Positions 8,256 through 17,007 of a DNA stretch of 64,000 nucleotides are shown here, piece by piece; position 1 is the first letter of the stretch; each line of letters starts with the position of its first letter. The notes below the pieces were generated by a model. The model saw only the letters and a program-made list of their open reading frames with translations. It had not been told where the DNA came from and did no database searches. This DNA is from Halosegnis longus (lineage in GTDB: Archaea; Halobacteriota; Halobacteria; Halobacteriales; Haloarculaceae): NCBI RefSeq assembly GCF_009663395.1, contig NZ_QKNW01000001.1, positions 744,001-808,000 of the forward strand, read 5' to 3'. The position numbers and the translations under genes are program-made.

Positions 8256-8268
8256 ACAAAGCGTTTGC
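8256..8268. promoter_or_regulatory. probable shared bidirectional TATA element
   Basis: The near-palindromic AAAGCGTTT at 8258-8266 is centred on 8262, exactly 29 nt from the GTG at 8291 (plus) and 29 nt from the GTG at 8233 (minus). Both distances fit leaderless haloarchaeal promoters, so one element may fire in both directions. Confidence 0.5.
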
Positions 8269-8290
8269 CACAGCGGGAAAAGCCTGAGGC

Positions 8291-8926
8291 GTGCACCCCG
8301 TCGCCCGGAGACAGGCTGCCGGCGTCGCGACGCTCGCGCTCGTGGCGGGAGTCGCGACGGTCACGCTCTCGCCGGCCGGAGTCGCGCGGGCACTGACGGC
8401 GCTCGCCGACCGACCGCTCCTGTTCGTCGGCGTGGTGGCCGTGGCGTATCTGCTTCGGTTTCTCGCGGCGTGGCCCATCAGCGCCTTCTCCGCCGTCGTC
8501 GGCTTCGCGCTCGGGCCGCGGGGGGTGCCGCTCGCGCTCGCGGGCGCGGTCGTGACCTGTCTGCCGCCGTATCTGCTGGCCGGCCGGTTCGACCAGCGCG
8601 GGCCGCTCGGCACGCTCGCCGACCACGGCGACCGCTACTTCACCGCGACCGGTGGACTTCGGGGTGTCGTCGCCGCGCGACTCGCGCCCCTACCGGCGGA
8701 CGCGGTCTCTTACACCGCCGGGCTGTCGGGCGTCTCGCTTCCGGCGTACGCGCTCGGAACCGCACTCGGTGAACTCCCGTGGGTGACGGCCGCGGTGCTC
8801 GTCGGTGCGAGTGCAGAGCAGGTGACGACGGAGGGGATGACGGGTGAGCCGACGCTGGTCGTCGGTGCCGTGGCGCTGGCGGCGTTGCTGCTTGCCGGGC
8901 CGGCGTACCGCGCGCTCAGAGGGTGA
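8291..8926 (+). CDS. TVP38/TMEM64 (VTT-domain) membrane protein
   Basis: This 211-residue protein has about six hydrophobic segments. The VTT/SNARE-associated core signature is visible as FPISAFSAVVGFALGPRG-like (AWPISAFSAVVGFALG). It is followed by LAGRFDQRGPLG, then a conserved arginine-proline turn (RLAPLPADAVSYTAGLSGVS) and ALGTALGELPW. Members of this DedA-like family are lipid scramblase or transporter-like proteins of the inner membrane. Translation starts at GTG 8291. Its 3' end overlaps by 11 bp the convergent zinc microprotein gene. Confidence 0.82.
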   Translation: MHPVARRQAAGVATLALVAGVATVTLSPAGVARALTALADRPLLFVGVVAVAYLLRFLAAWPISAFSAVVGFALGPRGVPLALAGAVVTCLPPYLLAGRFDQRGPLGTLADHGDRYFTATGGLRGVVAARLAPLPADAVSYTAGLSGVSLPAYALGTALGELPWVTAAVLVGASAEQVTTEGMTGEPTLVVGAVALAALLLAGPAYRALRG

Positions 8927-9032
8927 ACGGGTCCGAACAGTCGGTGATGACGCCGTGTTGCGGACAGACGTACTTGCAGTGGCGCTTGAACAGCGCGGCC
9001 TCACAGCGGGGACACGCCGGTGGCTCTGCCAT
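8916..9032 (-). CDS. small zinc-finger protein (38 aa)
   Basis: ATG at 9032 and TGA at 8916 give 38 residues with CPRC (Cys7, Cys10), a central KRHCKYVCPQHG and a final DCSDPF, so one or two zinc sites. It resembles the HVO_2523-type zinc microproteins of haloarchaea. It is conserved in pattern (PCPxCxxxLxKRHCKYVCPxHG), so I consider it real despite its size. No function can be assigned. Confidence 0.8.
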   Translation of the reverse strand: MAEPPACPRCEAALFKRHCKYVCPQHGVITDCSDPFTL

Positions 9033-9111
9033 ACCCTCGTTCACACCGCCGCGGGCATGAATCCTCCCGTCCGTGGACAACGACTTTGCCCGTCGCGTCC
9101 CTCGTGTGCGT

Positions 9112-10563
9112 ATGTCACGCCGCCGCGAACGGGGGATACAGGCGGTCGCTGCTGGCGTCGCCGGCGTCGCCGGAAGCTACGCGGTCGGCGGCTTCACGCC
9201 CGGGTTCGTCCCCGCGACCATCGCCACGGCCATCACGCGCCACTCGCCGGACGCCGTCATCCGGTTTGCCATCACCGTCCTCGGCGACCTCGGCCGGCAG
9301 TTGGCCGTCGTCGCCGGCTTTCTCCTCGCCGTCGCGCTGTTCGCGGGAATCGCCGGCGGCGCACTCGCCGTCGGCCGTCGACTCGACGCCGACCCGCTCG
9401 CGGTGCCACTCGCCGGCGGGGGTATCTTCGCCGCGACGACGACACTCGGGAGTGGCGCGGGCGCGGCACTCGCGGCCGCAGTCGCCGCGATACTCCCGCT
9501 GGCGGTCCCGCCGCTTACAGCGCGGGTGCCGAGCGAACGCGTCTCGCCCGCGCGCCGGCGCACCCTCGGGACGGTGGGGTCGGCGCTCGCGACCGTCTGG
9601 GTCGGCATCGAGTCCGGCGTGCTCAGCGGGCCGGCGCTTCCGAGCCGGGCCGTCAGCGACCCCGCAGTCCGCGACCGACTCGACGAGGCCGAAGCGAAAT
9701 CGCTCGACGTATCTGGACTGGAACCGCTCGTCAGCACCGACTTCTACCGCGTCGACGCCAGCATCGCCGCGCCACAGACCACCCGCGCCGAGTGGTCGCT
9801 GTCGGTTACCGGTGAGGTCGAAAACGAACTCGACCTCGATTTCGCGACCGTGACCGAAATGGACAGCGAAGAGCGGTTCGTCACCCTCCGGTGTGTCGGC
9901 GACGGGCTGGACGACGAGAAGATGGACACCGCCCTCTGGACCGTCGTGCCGGTCTCAGAGATTCTGGACCACGCGGGCGTCACCGACGCCGGAAGCCACG
10001 TCATGCTCCGGGCGGCGGACGACTACTATCAGGAGTTTCCGGTCGAAGTGCTCGATTCCGCGGTGTTGGCCTACCGGATGAACGGCCGGCCGCTGCCCCG
10101 CGGCCACGGCTTCCCCGTGCGCGCGCTCGTCCCCGGCCACTGGGGAGAAATCAACGTCAAGTGGCTCGAGGAAATCGAAATCCTCGACCGCGAGGCCGAA
10201 GGCTACTGGGAAAAACGCGGCTGGCACGGCACCGGCCCGGTCCACACGGTCGCGAAGATCGAGACGACGAGCCGCGAGGGAGCCACGCAGACCGTCGCCG
10301 GCCACGCCTACGCCGGGACGCGCGGCATCTCCGCGGTCGAGGTGTCGACCGACGGCGGCGAGACGTGGAGCGAGGCGACCCTCTCGGAGCCGCTGCCGGG
10401 CGATGACGTGTGGCGACAGTGGGCCTTCGAGTACGAACCGTCGGGGAGCCACGAGGTAGTCGCTCGCGCTCGCGAGGCTGACGGCACACTCCAACCGGAA
10501 GAACGAACGGAACCGTATCCCAGCGGCGCGACGGGCTGGGACACCGAAGAAATCGAACGCTAG
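9112..10563 (+). CDS. membrane-anchored sulfite-oxidase-like molybdopterin oxidoreductase
   Basis: The 483-residue product has an N-terminal membrane part of four or five helices (about residues 8-180). A soluble Oxidored_molyb domain follows, with the Mo-ligand Cys261 in VTLRCVGDGL, then a C-terminal Mo-co dimerisation domain (GISAVEVSTDGGETWSEA ... WRQWAFEYEPSGSH). The ATG at 9112 is preceded by a TATA-like CGACTTTGCC about 30 nt upstream; an in-frame GTG at 9073 lies before this box. Sulfite, sulfoxide or an organic oxide could be the substrate. The multi-helix anchor suggests electron exchange with the membrane chain. Confidence 0.85.
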   Translation: MSRRRERGIQAVAAGVAGVAGSYAVGGFTPGFVPATIATAITRHSPDAVIRFAITVLGDLGRQLAVVAGFLLAVALFAGIAGGALAVGRRLDADPLAVPLAGGGIFAATTTLGSGAGAALAAAVAAILPLAVPPLTARVPSERVSPARRRTLGTVGSALATVWVGIESGVLSGPALPSRAVSDPAVRDRLDEAEAKSLDVSGLEPLVSTDFYRVDASIAAPQTTRAEWSLSVTGEVENELDLDFATVTEMDSEERFVTLRCVGDGLDDEKMDTALWTVVPVSEILDHAGVTDAGSHVMLRAADDYYQEFPVEVLDSAVLAYRMNGRPLPRGHGFPVRALVPGHWGEINVKWLEEIEILDREAEGYWEKRGWHGTGPVHTVAKIETTSREGATQTVAGHAYAGTRGISAVEVSTDGGETWSEATLSEPLPGDDVWRQWAFEYEPSGSHEVVARAREADGTLQPEERTEPYPSGATGWDTEEIER

Positions 10564-10569
10564 CTCAGT

Positions 10570-13500
10570 CTAACACTCGGACCAGCCGCAGGACTGACAC
10601 GTCTTACAGCCCTCGTTCATCGCCAGCGACATCGCCCCGCACTCGGGACACTCCGGCGACTCGCCGGCCGCGAGCAGCGAGTCCGTGGCGTCGTCGCTCG
10701 CCAGACTCTCGCTGGTCGGCTCGCCGAGCGCGTTCGCGCCGCCGTCCGTCTCCGGCGTCGGCTCCGGCTCACGGTTCGGGTCGGTCTCCGTGGCGTCGGC
10801 CGCCTCGGAGAGCCGCTGCTGTTGTGGGTACGGCTTGTCGATGTCGTCGTCGAGATAGCGCTGGAGCGCGGTGCCGATGGCGTCCGGGATGGAGTTCACC
10901 TGCTCGCCCTTGTCCCACGCGACCTTCGGCGAGCGGATGCCGCGCAGTTCGCTCGCGATCTCGTCGGGCGCGACGCCCGACCGGAGTGCGGTGGAGATGG
11001 TCTTCGCGAGCGCCTCGGTGAAGCTCGCCGTGAAGCCACCGGAGTTGCCGATAGTCGCGAACAGCTCGAACGGCCGCTCGCGCTCGGTGTCCTCGTTGAT
11101 GGTGACGTAGAGCTTCCCGTAGCCGGTGTCGATGCGCTGGGTCACGCCGTGGAGCAGGTCCGGGCGGCTCTGCTTTTCCGCGTAGGCGTGCTCGGAAACC
11201 TCGAAGCTGAACAGCTCCTCGGGGTCGGTGTCGAGCGTCGCCGCGACCTCCTCGTGGCTGAGGAAATCATCCAGTCCGCCGAAGATTTTCTCGATGCGGT
11301 CGATGATGACCGGAGCGGCCTCCTCGGGGTCCATGTCCTCGGAGAACTCCGTGTTCTCCGCACGGGTGGTGAGCACCTGCTTCGAGCGGGTGCCGTCGCG
11401 GTAGACGGTGACGCCCTTGCCGCCGTTCTCGTAGATGTAGCGGAACACCTCGTCCATATCCTCCGGCGTCGCGGAGTTCGGGAAGTTACACGTCTTCGAG
11501 ATGGCCGAGTCGACGCCCACCTGACAGGCACACTGCACGGCGGCGTGCTCGATACCCGAGAGGTCGGAGGTGACGACGAACAGCTCGCCGATGGGGTTCG
11601 GCACGGTGTCGAGCCCTTCGACGCCGTCGAACTCGTTGGTCGCCATCTGCTCTTGGGCCTCCTGTTTCACGGCCTCGACGTCGATGTCGTTGGCCTCCAG
11701 CGTGCGCAGGAAGTAGTCGTCGAACTCGACGAGCATCTCGTCGCCCTGCACGTCGTCGGAGACGTTCTTGTAGTAGGCGACGTTGTAAATCGGCTCACAG
11801 CCGCCGGTCGTGTTGCCGACCATCGAGGTCGTGCCGGTCGGCGCGATGGTGGTCGTGTTGTGGTTGCGAATCGGGTAGCCGTCGGCCCAGTCGTCGGCCG
11901 ACTCGCCGGTCTGGTTCTCGAACCAGTCGCGGTACTCGGTCGGGTTCGCGTACTTGGAGTCGTCCCAGTCGTCGAAGGAGCCGCGCTCCGTCGCGAGCTC
12001 GTGAGAGGCGGCCTTCGAGCCGTGGTTGATGCGCTGCATGACCTGGCGGGCGACCTCGTTGCCCTCGTCGCTGCCGTAGCGGATGCCGAGTTGGACGTAC
12101 AGCTGGGCGAGTCCCATGACGCCAAGCCCGATTTTCCGCATCTCGCGGACCTTCTGTTCGATTTTCTCGACTGGGAAGTCCGACATCGTGACGACGTTTT
12201 CGAGGAAGCGCGTGCCGGTCTCGATGCGGTCGTCGAACTCCTCGGTGTCGAGGGCCTCGCTTAGGAACCGCTCGACGCCCTCCTCCAGTGTGTCGAACTC
12301 GTTGTTCTGCGACCAGACGCGCCAGTCCGGTGCGCCGTTAGCCGCGAGCGTGGAGAGGTTGATGTGGCCGAGGTTGCAGGCCTCGTACTCCTCGAGCGGC
12401 TGTTCGCCACACGGGTTCGTCGCGAGAATCCGGTGGTCCGGGTGCTCCTCCACGTCGAAGGAGTGCTCCTTGTTGATGCGTTCGAGGAAGACCACGCCCG
12501 GCTCGCCGTTCTCGTGGGAGCCGTCGACGATGCGCTCCCAGACGAGGTTCGGGTCGATGGAGAACGGCTCGCCCACCTCGACCTCGTCGCCGAGCCCGTA
12601 GCGGGAGTACATCTCCTTGGTCTCCTCGCTGGCGATGTGCGGCTCGCCCGTGCGGGGGTTCGTGAACGTGAACTCCTCGCCGGAGTCGAGCGCGTCCATG
12701 AAGTCGTCCGTCACGCCGACGGAGATGTTGAAGTTCGAGAGGTGGCCCTCGACGGCGTTGCGCAGGTGTTTCGGCACCTTGCCGTCGTCGTCGATGAGCC
12801 CGCGCGCCTCCTCCAGCGCCTCCGAGAACGTCGTGTACGTGTAGTCGTCGGGGTCGTTGAGCCGGAGACAGTGGGCGAGGCTCACGTCCTTGTTCTTGGC
12901 GTGGATGAACTCGATGACGTCCGGGTGCGAGACGCGCATGACGCCCATCTGGGCACCGCGGCGTGCACCGCCCTGGGCGATGGTCTCACACATCTGGTCG
13001 AACGTCCGCATGAACGTGATCGGCCCGGAGGCGATGCCCCCGGTGGAGCCGACCGCGTCACCGTACGGCCGGAGCCGCCAGAAGGCGTACCCCATGCCGC
13101 CGCCCGACTGGAACACCTCGGCGGCCTCCTTGGCCGTCTGGTGGATGTCCGTCAGGTCGTCCTCCGGCGAGTCGACGAAACACGCCGACAGCTGCTGGAG
13201 CTCGTCGCCGGCGTTCATCAGCGTCGGCGAGTTCGGGATGAAGGAGAGCCGCTCCATCACGTTCTGGAACTCCTCGCGTTTGTCCTGGACGTGGGCGCGA
13301 ACGCCGTCCGGGAGTTCGGGAACGATGGTGTCGTACGCGAACTTGTTGACGTTGTAGACGGAGAGTTCGGTCTCGGCGTCGGCGTCGGCGGTCGTGCCGG
13401 CACCGAACACCTCGGCAGCGAGTTCATCGCGACGCGGGTGGTCGGGCTTGAGCTGGTCGGGCGTGACGGTCACGTCGACGCCGCGCTTGTCGGCCTCGAA

Positions 13501-13710
13501 GACGGCCTCCGCGAGCGCGATGTTCTTCGCGACGCGGGCAAAGAGGTCCTCCTGGCTCTCGACGAGCTCGCCGTCCTGGTTCTGGCGGAGGTACCGCGCG
13601 GGGAGAATATTGTGGTAGGCGTTCGCAGTGAGTCGGTCTTCGAGCGTCTCACCGTCGGTGCGTTTGATCGGCAGTTCGAGGTCGTCCGCAGAGAGGTCCG
13701 TTCCGGACAT
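10570..13710 (-). CDS. nrdJ: adenosylcobalamin-dependent ribonucleoside reductase (class II)
   Basis: This 1046-residue enzyme makes deoxyribonucleotides with a B12 cofactor. The redox Cys177 (LSACFVDS), the loop NPCGEQPLEEYEACNLG and the 10-strand barrel motif (GTTSMVGNTTGGCEP) are present. A Ser/Thr-rich linker leads to a C-terminal zinc ribbon (CPECG ... CKTCQSCGWSEC). The reading frame is continuous, without the intein seen in many haloarchaeal copies. The ATG at 13710 overlaps the stop of a 13-codon upstream frame. A TATA-like box lies at 13801-13810. The cobyric acid synthase at 41318 serves the same cofactor. Confidence 0.95.
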   Translation of the reverse strand: MSGTDLSADDLELPIKRTDGETLEDRLTANAYHNILPARYLRQNQDGELVESQEDLFARVAKNIALAEAVFEADKRGVDVTVTPDQLKPDHPRRDELAAEVFGAGTTADADAETELSVYNVNKFAYDTIVPELPDGVRAHVQDKREEFQNVMERLSFIPNSPTLMNAGDELQQLSACFVDSPEDDLTDIHQTAKEAAEVFQSGGGMGYAFWRLRPYGDAVGSTGGIASGPITFMRTFDQMCETIAQGGARRGAQMGVMRVSHPDVIEFIHAKNKDVSLAHCLRLNDPDDYTYTTFSEALEEARGLIDDDGKVPKHLRNAVEGHLSNFNISVGVTDDFMDALDSGEEFTFTNPRTGEPHIASEETKEMYSRYGLGDEVEVGEPFSIDPNLVWERIVDGSHENGEPGVVFLERINKEHSFDVEEHPDHRILATNPCGEQPLEEYEACNLGHINLSTLAANGAPDWRVWSQNNEFDTLEEGVERFLSEALDTEEFDDRIETGTRFLENVVTMSDFPVEKIEQKVREMRKIGLGVMGLAQLYVQLGIRYGSDEGNEVARQVMQRINHGSKAASHELATERGSFDDWDDSKYANPTEYRDWFENQTGESADDWADGYPIRNHNTTTIAPTGTTSMVGNTTGGCEPIYNVAYYKNVSDDVQGDEMLVEFDDYFLRTLEANDIDVEAVKQEAQEQMATNEFDGVEGLDTVPNPIGELFVVTSDLSGIEHAAVQCACQVGVDSAISKTCNFPNSATPEDMDEVFRYIYENGGKGVTVYRDGTRSKQVLTTRAENTEFSEDMDPEEAAPVIIDRIEKIFGGLDDFLSHEEVAATLDTDPEELFSFEVSEHAYAEKQSRPDLLHGVTQRIDTGYGKLYVTINEDTERERPFELFATIGNSGGFTASFTEALAKTISTALRSGVAPDEIASELRGIRSPKVAWDKGEQVNSIPDAIGTALQRYLDDDIDKPYPQQQRLSEAADATETDPNREPEPTPETDGGANALGEPTSESLASDDATDSLLAAGESPECPECGAMSLAMNEGCKTCQSCGWSEC

Positions 13711-13751
13711 TATCGGCCCTCTGTCTGTGTGGCGTGGATGGTCATGTTCAT
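13710..13751 (-). CDS. putative 13-codon upstream ORF of nrdJ
   Basis: ATG at 13751 reads MNMTIHATQTEGR and stops at TAA 13710, sharing one base with the nrdJ ATG (TAATG). It lies inside the roughly 70-nt leader predicted from the TATA box at 13801-13810. It could simply be chance, or it could couple ribosomes to nrdJ translation. There is no clear ribosome-binding site before nrdJ itself. Confidence 0.3.
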   Translation of the reverse strand: MNMTIHATQTEGR

Positions 13752-14061
13752 GTGGAGATTCCGTGGCGTCATTCGTGACGATGCGTGCTTCCGTGGCAGG
13801 CCAAATTAACCCTTTGGCGCGGCGGAACGCCCGCCGAGCTACTGGTCGTTGTTGACACTGCTCGTGGTGGATGGGTCGCTCCTCGTGTGGAACGCGTGGT
13901 ACGTATCTCAGTGGTCGCCCCACCCACATAAGGCTACGCACCGCGGAGTGAAACTGGACAGCTCGACACGAAATCGGGGTGTCGTCGTGCGGTTTCCCAC
14001 TCGAACGTCAGGGGGGTCGTGGTGCCCACAAGCTTTTGCGACCGCGGGATGAGACGCAGGT
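13752..14061. other. intergenic stretch between nrdJ and the 65-aa membrane protein gene
   Basis: Apart from the nrdJ promoter and a second TATA-like CTTATGTG near 13923-13930 (minus), no gene is seen. AAGCTTTTGCG at about 14030-14040 is the likely TATA box of the plus-strand gene at 14062. No cobalamin riboswitch consensus was recognised. Confidence 0.5.
13801..13810 (-). promoter_or_regulatory. TATA box of nrdJ
   Basis: GTTAATTTGG on the minus strand is the most A/T-rich element before nrdJ. Transcription would start near 13780, giving a leader of about 70 nt. Confidence 0.5.
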
Positions 14062-14259
14062 ATGAACGCCGTACTGCCAGCGCTCCAGGCGATACCGGAA
14101 CTAACCCCCGTCTCCATCGGCACCACCATCGTCGTCGTCCTGCTCGCTATCTTCGCCGCCCGACTCCTGTTTTCGATTGCGATTCGGGTGGCAGTCGTGG
14201 CGGCCATCGTCGCCGGCCTGCTGTGGTACTTCGGGCTGTTCCAGCTGCTCCCCTTCTAG
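14062..14259 (+). CDS. small membrane protein (65 aa)
   Basis: The protein has two closely spaced hydrophobic helices (about residues 17-38 and 40-62), separated by few polar residues (SIAIR). A TATA-like AAGCTTTTG lies about 25 nt upstream. The frame overlaps the convergent trpG stop by four bases. There is no recognised family. The composition and the promoter support a real gene. Confidence 0.6.
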   Translation: MNAVLPALQAIPELTPVSIGTTIVVVLLAIFAARLLFSIAIRVAVVAAIVAGLLWYFGLFQLLPF

Positions 14260-14831
14260 AGCGTCGCGAGGAAGTTGTCGATGATGTCGTGGCCGACGCC
14301 CGTCAGCACCGACTCAGGGTGGAACTGGACCGCCTCAAGTGGGAACGACTCGTGGCGAATCCCCATCACGAGCGCGTCCTCGTCGGCCGTGCGCGCCGTC
14401 ACGTCGAACGCCGCGGGCACCTCAGTCGCGATGAGGGAGTGATACCGGCCGGCCTGGAACCCCTGTTCGAGCCCGACGAAGACGCCCTCGCCGTCGTGGT
14501 CGATCGGCGAGGCCTTCCCGTGGACCGGTTCGGGCGCGCGCCCGACCGTGCCGCCGTACTCGTAGGCCGCGGCCTCCAGTCCGAGACACACACCGAGCGT
14601 CGGCACCTCGGGCGAAAGCTCCGTGAGCACGTCCGCCGAGACGCCCACGTCGCGGTCGTGTTTCGGGTGGCCCGGTCCCGGCGAGATGATGATGCCCTCG
14701 GGGTCGTGGCTCCGCACGGCATCGAGGGAGGCGATGTTCTTCTCGACGGCCACGTCGATGCCGTGTTGGCTGACGTACTCCACGAGGTTGTACGTGAACG
14801 AGTCGTAGTTGTCGACGATGACGACGGTCAT
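14256..14831 (-). CDS. trpG: anthranilate synthase, glutamine amidotransferase subunit
   Basis: TrpG supplies ammonia from glutamine to TrpE in the first step of tryptophan synthesis. The class I amidotransferase triad is Cys82 (GVCLG), His171 and Glu173 (QFHPES). The oxyanion region SPGPGHP is at about 50-56. The residues after the nucleophile are CLGLEA rather than the usual CLGHQA, an odd but probably tolerated change. At 191 residues it has normal length. The ATG overlaps the trpE stop (ATGA). Confidence 0.93.
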   Translation of the reverse strand: MTVVIVDNYDSFTYNLVEYVSQHGIDVAVEKNIASLDAVRSHDPEGIIISPGPGHPKHDRDVGVSADVLTELSPEVPTLGVCLGLEAAAYEYGGTVGRAPEPVHGKASPIDHDGEGVFVGLEQGFQAGRYHSLIATEVPAAFDVTARTADEDALVMGIRHESFPLEAVQFHPESVLTGVGHDIIDNFLATL

Positions 14832-16390
14832 GGTTCCTCCGTGATGGCGTCGAGCGCATCGAGCACGCCGCCCATCTTCTTTTCAGTCTCCTCGTACTCG
14901 CGTTCGGGGTCGGAGTCGGCGACGATACCCGCGCCGGCCTGCACGGTAATGCGGTCCTCCTCGCCGGCGGTGTCGACCGTCGCCGTCCGGATGACGATGG
15001 CGAAGTCCGCGTCGCCAGACCACGAGTAGTAGCCGACGCCTCCGCCGTACAACCCTCGGGGCGTGCGTTCGAGGTCGTCGATAATCTCCATCGCGCGCAC
15101 CTTCGGCGCACCAGAAAGCGTCCCGGCGGGGAACGCCGCGCGCGTCGCGTCGAACGCGTCCGAGTCGGCGGCGAGCGTCCCCGTCACCGTCGACTCGATG
15201 TGCTGGACGTGCGAGTACTTCAACACGTTCATGAACTCATCGACGCGGACGCTGCCGGCCTCGCTCACCCGGCGTACGTCGTTGCGCGCGAGGTCCACGA
15301 GCATCGTGTGCTCGGCCCGCTCCTTCCCGTCGGCGAGCATCTCGCCGGCGAGCCGGCGGTCCTCGACGGGCGAGGAGCCGCGGGCGCAGGTGCCGGCAAT
15401 CGGGTTGGCCATCACCTCGGTGCCGCGCACGGAGACGAGCGTCTCGGGCGACGCCCCGACCACGGTTCGGTCACCGTAGCCGAGCAGGTACATGTACGGC
15501 GAGGGGTTCACCTCGCGGAGCGCACGATAGAAGCCGAGCGGGTCGACCTCGCCGGTCCGTTCGCGGGTGCGCGAGATGACGCCCTGATAGATGTCGCCGT
15601 CGAGGACGTGCTCTTTCGCGCGGTCGACCGCGTCCTCGTACTCCGGCTGTGGCCCGGCGGTCTCACCGGTCTGCGTGAAGCCGCCGGTCTCCGGCGGGTC
15701 GGCGCGCGCGAGCAGGTCCTCGACGCGTTCGACCTCGCTTGCGAGGGCGTCGTACACCCGTCCCGCGTCGGACTCGTCGACGACCGGCGTGCAGACCAGC
15801 GAGAGGGTGTCGGCCTCGTCGTCGAAGACGAGCGTCTTCGTGTTGAGGACGAACTGCGCGTCCGGAAACGCCGTGTCGGGACGGTCGACGCCCACCTCGT
15901 CGAGCCAGAGGTCGTAGACGGCTTCGTACGCGAGAAAGCCGACCAGCCCGCCGTCGAGGTGGCGGCGACCGCTCGCGTCGAAGTTCTCGCGAGGAAGGTC
16001 CGGCAGCGCAGACCGGAGGGCGTCGATGCAGTCGCCGTCGGCGTCGGGCGCGAGCAGCCCGTCGTAACGGTCGTCGAAGGTCGCCACGTCGGCACCGTCG
16101 GGACCGACCGTGACGACGCCGGCGGGGTCGTAGCCGACGAAGGAGTAGCGGGCGTGGCGGTCGGTGTCGTCGGTCGAGAACGCGCCGTCCGGGTCCGAGG
16201 AGGCGACCTTCTGGGCCGACTCCAGCAGGAACGAGTAGTCCGCGCGGTCGGCGTCTGTCGTCCGGCCGACGAGGGCGGCGTACGCCGACAGCGGCTCCAC
16301 GTCGGCGTCGATGGGTGCGTCCAGTCGGACGACGGTCGGCTCCGTGCCGGCGAGGTCGACGAACTGCTCGCGCGTGGTGTCGAAGCTCAT
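14828..16390 (-). CDS. trpE: anthranilate synthase, component I
   Basis: This 520-residue chorismate-binding enzyme carries the C-terminal signature (DIYQGVISRTRE, ASPETLVSV, NPIAGTCARG, LVDLARNDVRRV, AAFPAGTLSGAPKVRAMEII, YGGGVGYYSW). The N-terminal half, where tryptophan feedback usually acts, is also present. trpF lies upstream with a four-base overlap and trpG downstream with another, so synthesis of the complex is coupled. Confidence 0.95.
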   Translation of the reverse strand: MSFDTTREQFVDLAGTEPTVVRLDAPIDADVEPLSAYAALVGRTTDADRADYSFLLESAQKVASSDPDGAFSTDDTDRHARYSFVGYDPAGVVTVGPDGADVATFDDRYDGLLAPDADGDCIDALRSALPDLPRENFDASGRRHLDGGLVGFLAYEAVYDLWLDEVGVDRPDTAFPDAQFVLNTKTLVFDDEADTLSLVCTPVVDESDAGRVYDALASEVERVEDLLARADPPETGGFTQTGETAGPQPEYEDAVDRAKEHVLDGDIYQGVISRTRERTGEVDPLGFYRALREVNPSPYMYLLGYGDRTVVGASPETLVSVRGTEVMANPIAGTCARGSSPVEDRRLAGEMLADGKERAEHTMLVDLARNDVRRVSEAGSVRVDEFMNVLKYSHVQHIESTVTGTLAADSDAFDATRAAFPAGTLSGAPKVRAMEIIDDLERTPRGLYGGGVGYYSWSGDADFAIVIRTATVDTAGEEDRITVQAGAGIVADSDPEREYEETEKKMGGVLDALDAITEEP

Positions 16391-17007
16391 GCGCGGTGTG
16401 CTCGTTCGACGAACGCCTCGACGGCGTCGGGGTCCTTCTCGCCCGGCGCGGCCTCCACGCCCGACGCCACGTCGACGGCGTACGGCCGGACGGTCTCGAT
16501 TGCCTCGACGACGTTGTCTGGGGTCAGCCCGCCCGCGAGGATGAGGGGCCGGTCGAGGTCGGCGGTCGCGTCGCGCGTCGCCGCCCAGTCGTGGGTCTCG
16601 CCGGTGCCGCCCCCGCCGCCTTCGCTCGGGGTATCGACCAACAGCGCGTCGCCCAGGTTCTTGTACTCGGGAATCTCGTCGGGCGAGATAGCAGGGAAGA
16701 CGGGGCCGCGGAAGCTCTCGATGACGACCGACAGCGAGCCGGGGTCGAGTCCGTGAAGCTGAACGGCGTCCACCTGTACGAGGTCGGCGAGCGTGATCGC
16801 CTGTGCGGCGTTGTCGGGCATCGTGACGAGCGTCGTCGTGACGAACGGCGGGACGCTCGCCTCCAGGCTCGCTGCCTTCTCCGCGGAGATTTCACGCGGC
16901 GAGTCCACGTCCACGTCGACGATGAAGCCGACCGCGTCCGCGCCGGCCTCGACGGCCGCCGCTACGTCCGCCTCGGAGGTGAGTCCACACACCTTCGCGC
17001 GCACCAT
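16387..17007 (-). CDS. trpF: phosphoribosylanthranilate isomerase
   Basis: TrpF performs the Amadori rearrangement of phosphoribosylanthranilate. It is a 206-residue TIM barrel with the catalytic Cys in VCGLTS near the N terminus (Cys7), an Asp in VDAVQLHG (about 123-130), and the C-terminal phosphate site LAGGLTPDNV with DVASGVEAAPGEKD. Its ATG shares one base with the trpD stop. Confidence 0.93.
   Translation of the reverse strand: MVRAKVCGLTSEADVAAAVEAGADAVGFIVDVDVDSPREISAEKAASLEASVPPFVTTTLVTMPDNAAQAITLADLVQVDAVQLHGLDPGSLSVVIESFRGPVFPAISPDEIPEYKNLGDALLVDTPSEGGGGGTGETHDWAATRDATADLDRPLILAGGLTPDNVVEAIETVRPYAVDVASGVEAAPGEKDPDAVEAFVERAHRA

Noticed and set aside
13711-13800. Possible cobalamin riboswitch in the nrdJ leader
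   Set aside because: The B12-box consensus was not seen, and such riboswitches are not typical of archaea.
10822-13809. Two long plus-strand frames (480 and 481 codons) over nrdJ
   Set aside because: High-GC antisense shadows of the well-supported ribonucleotide reductase; no domains.
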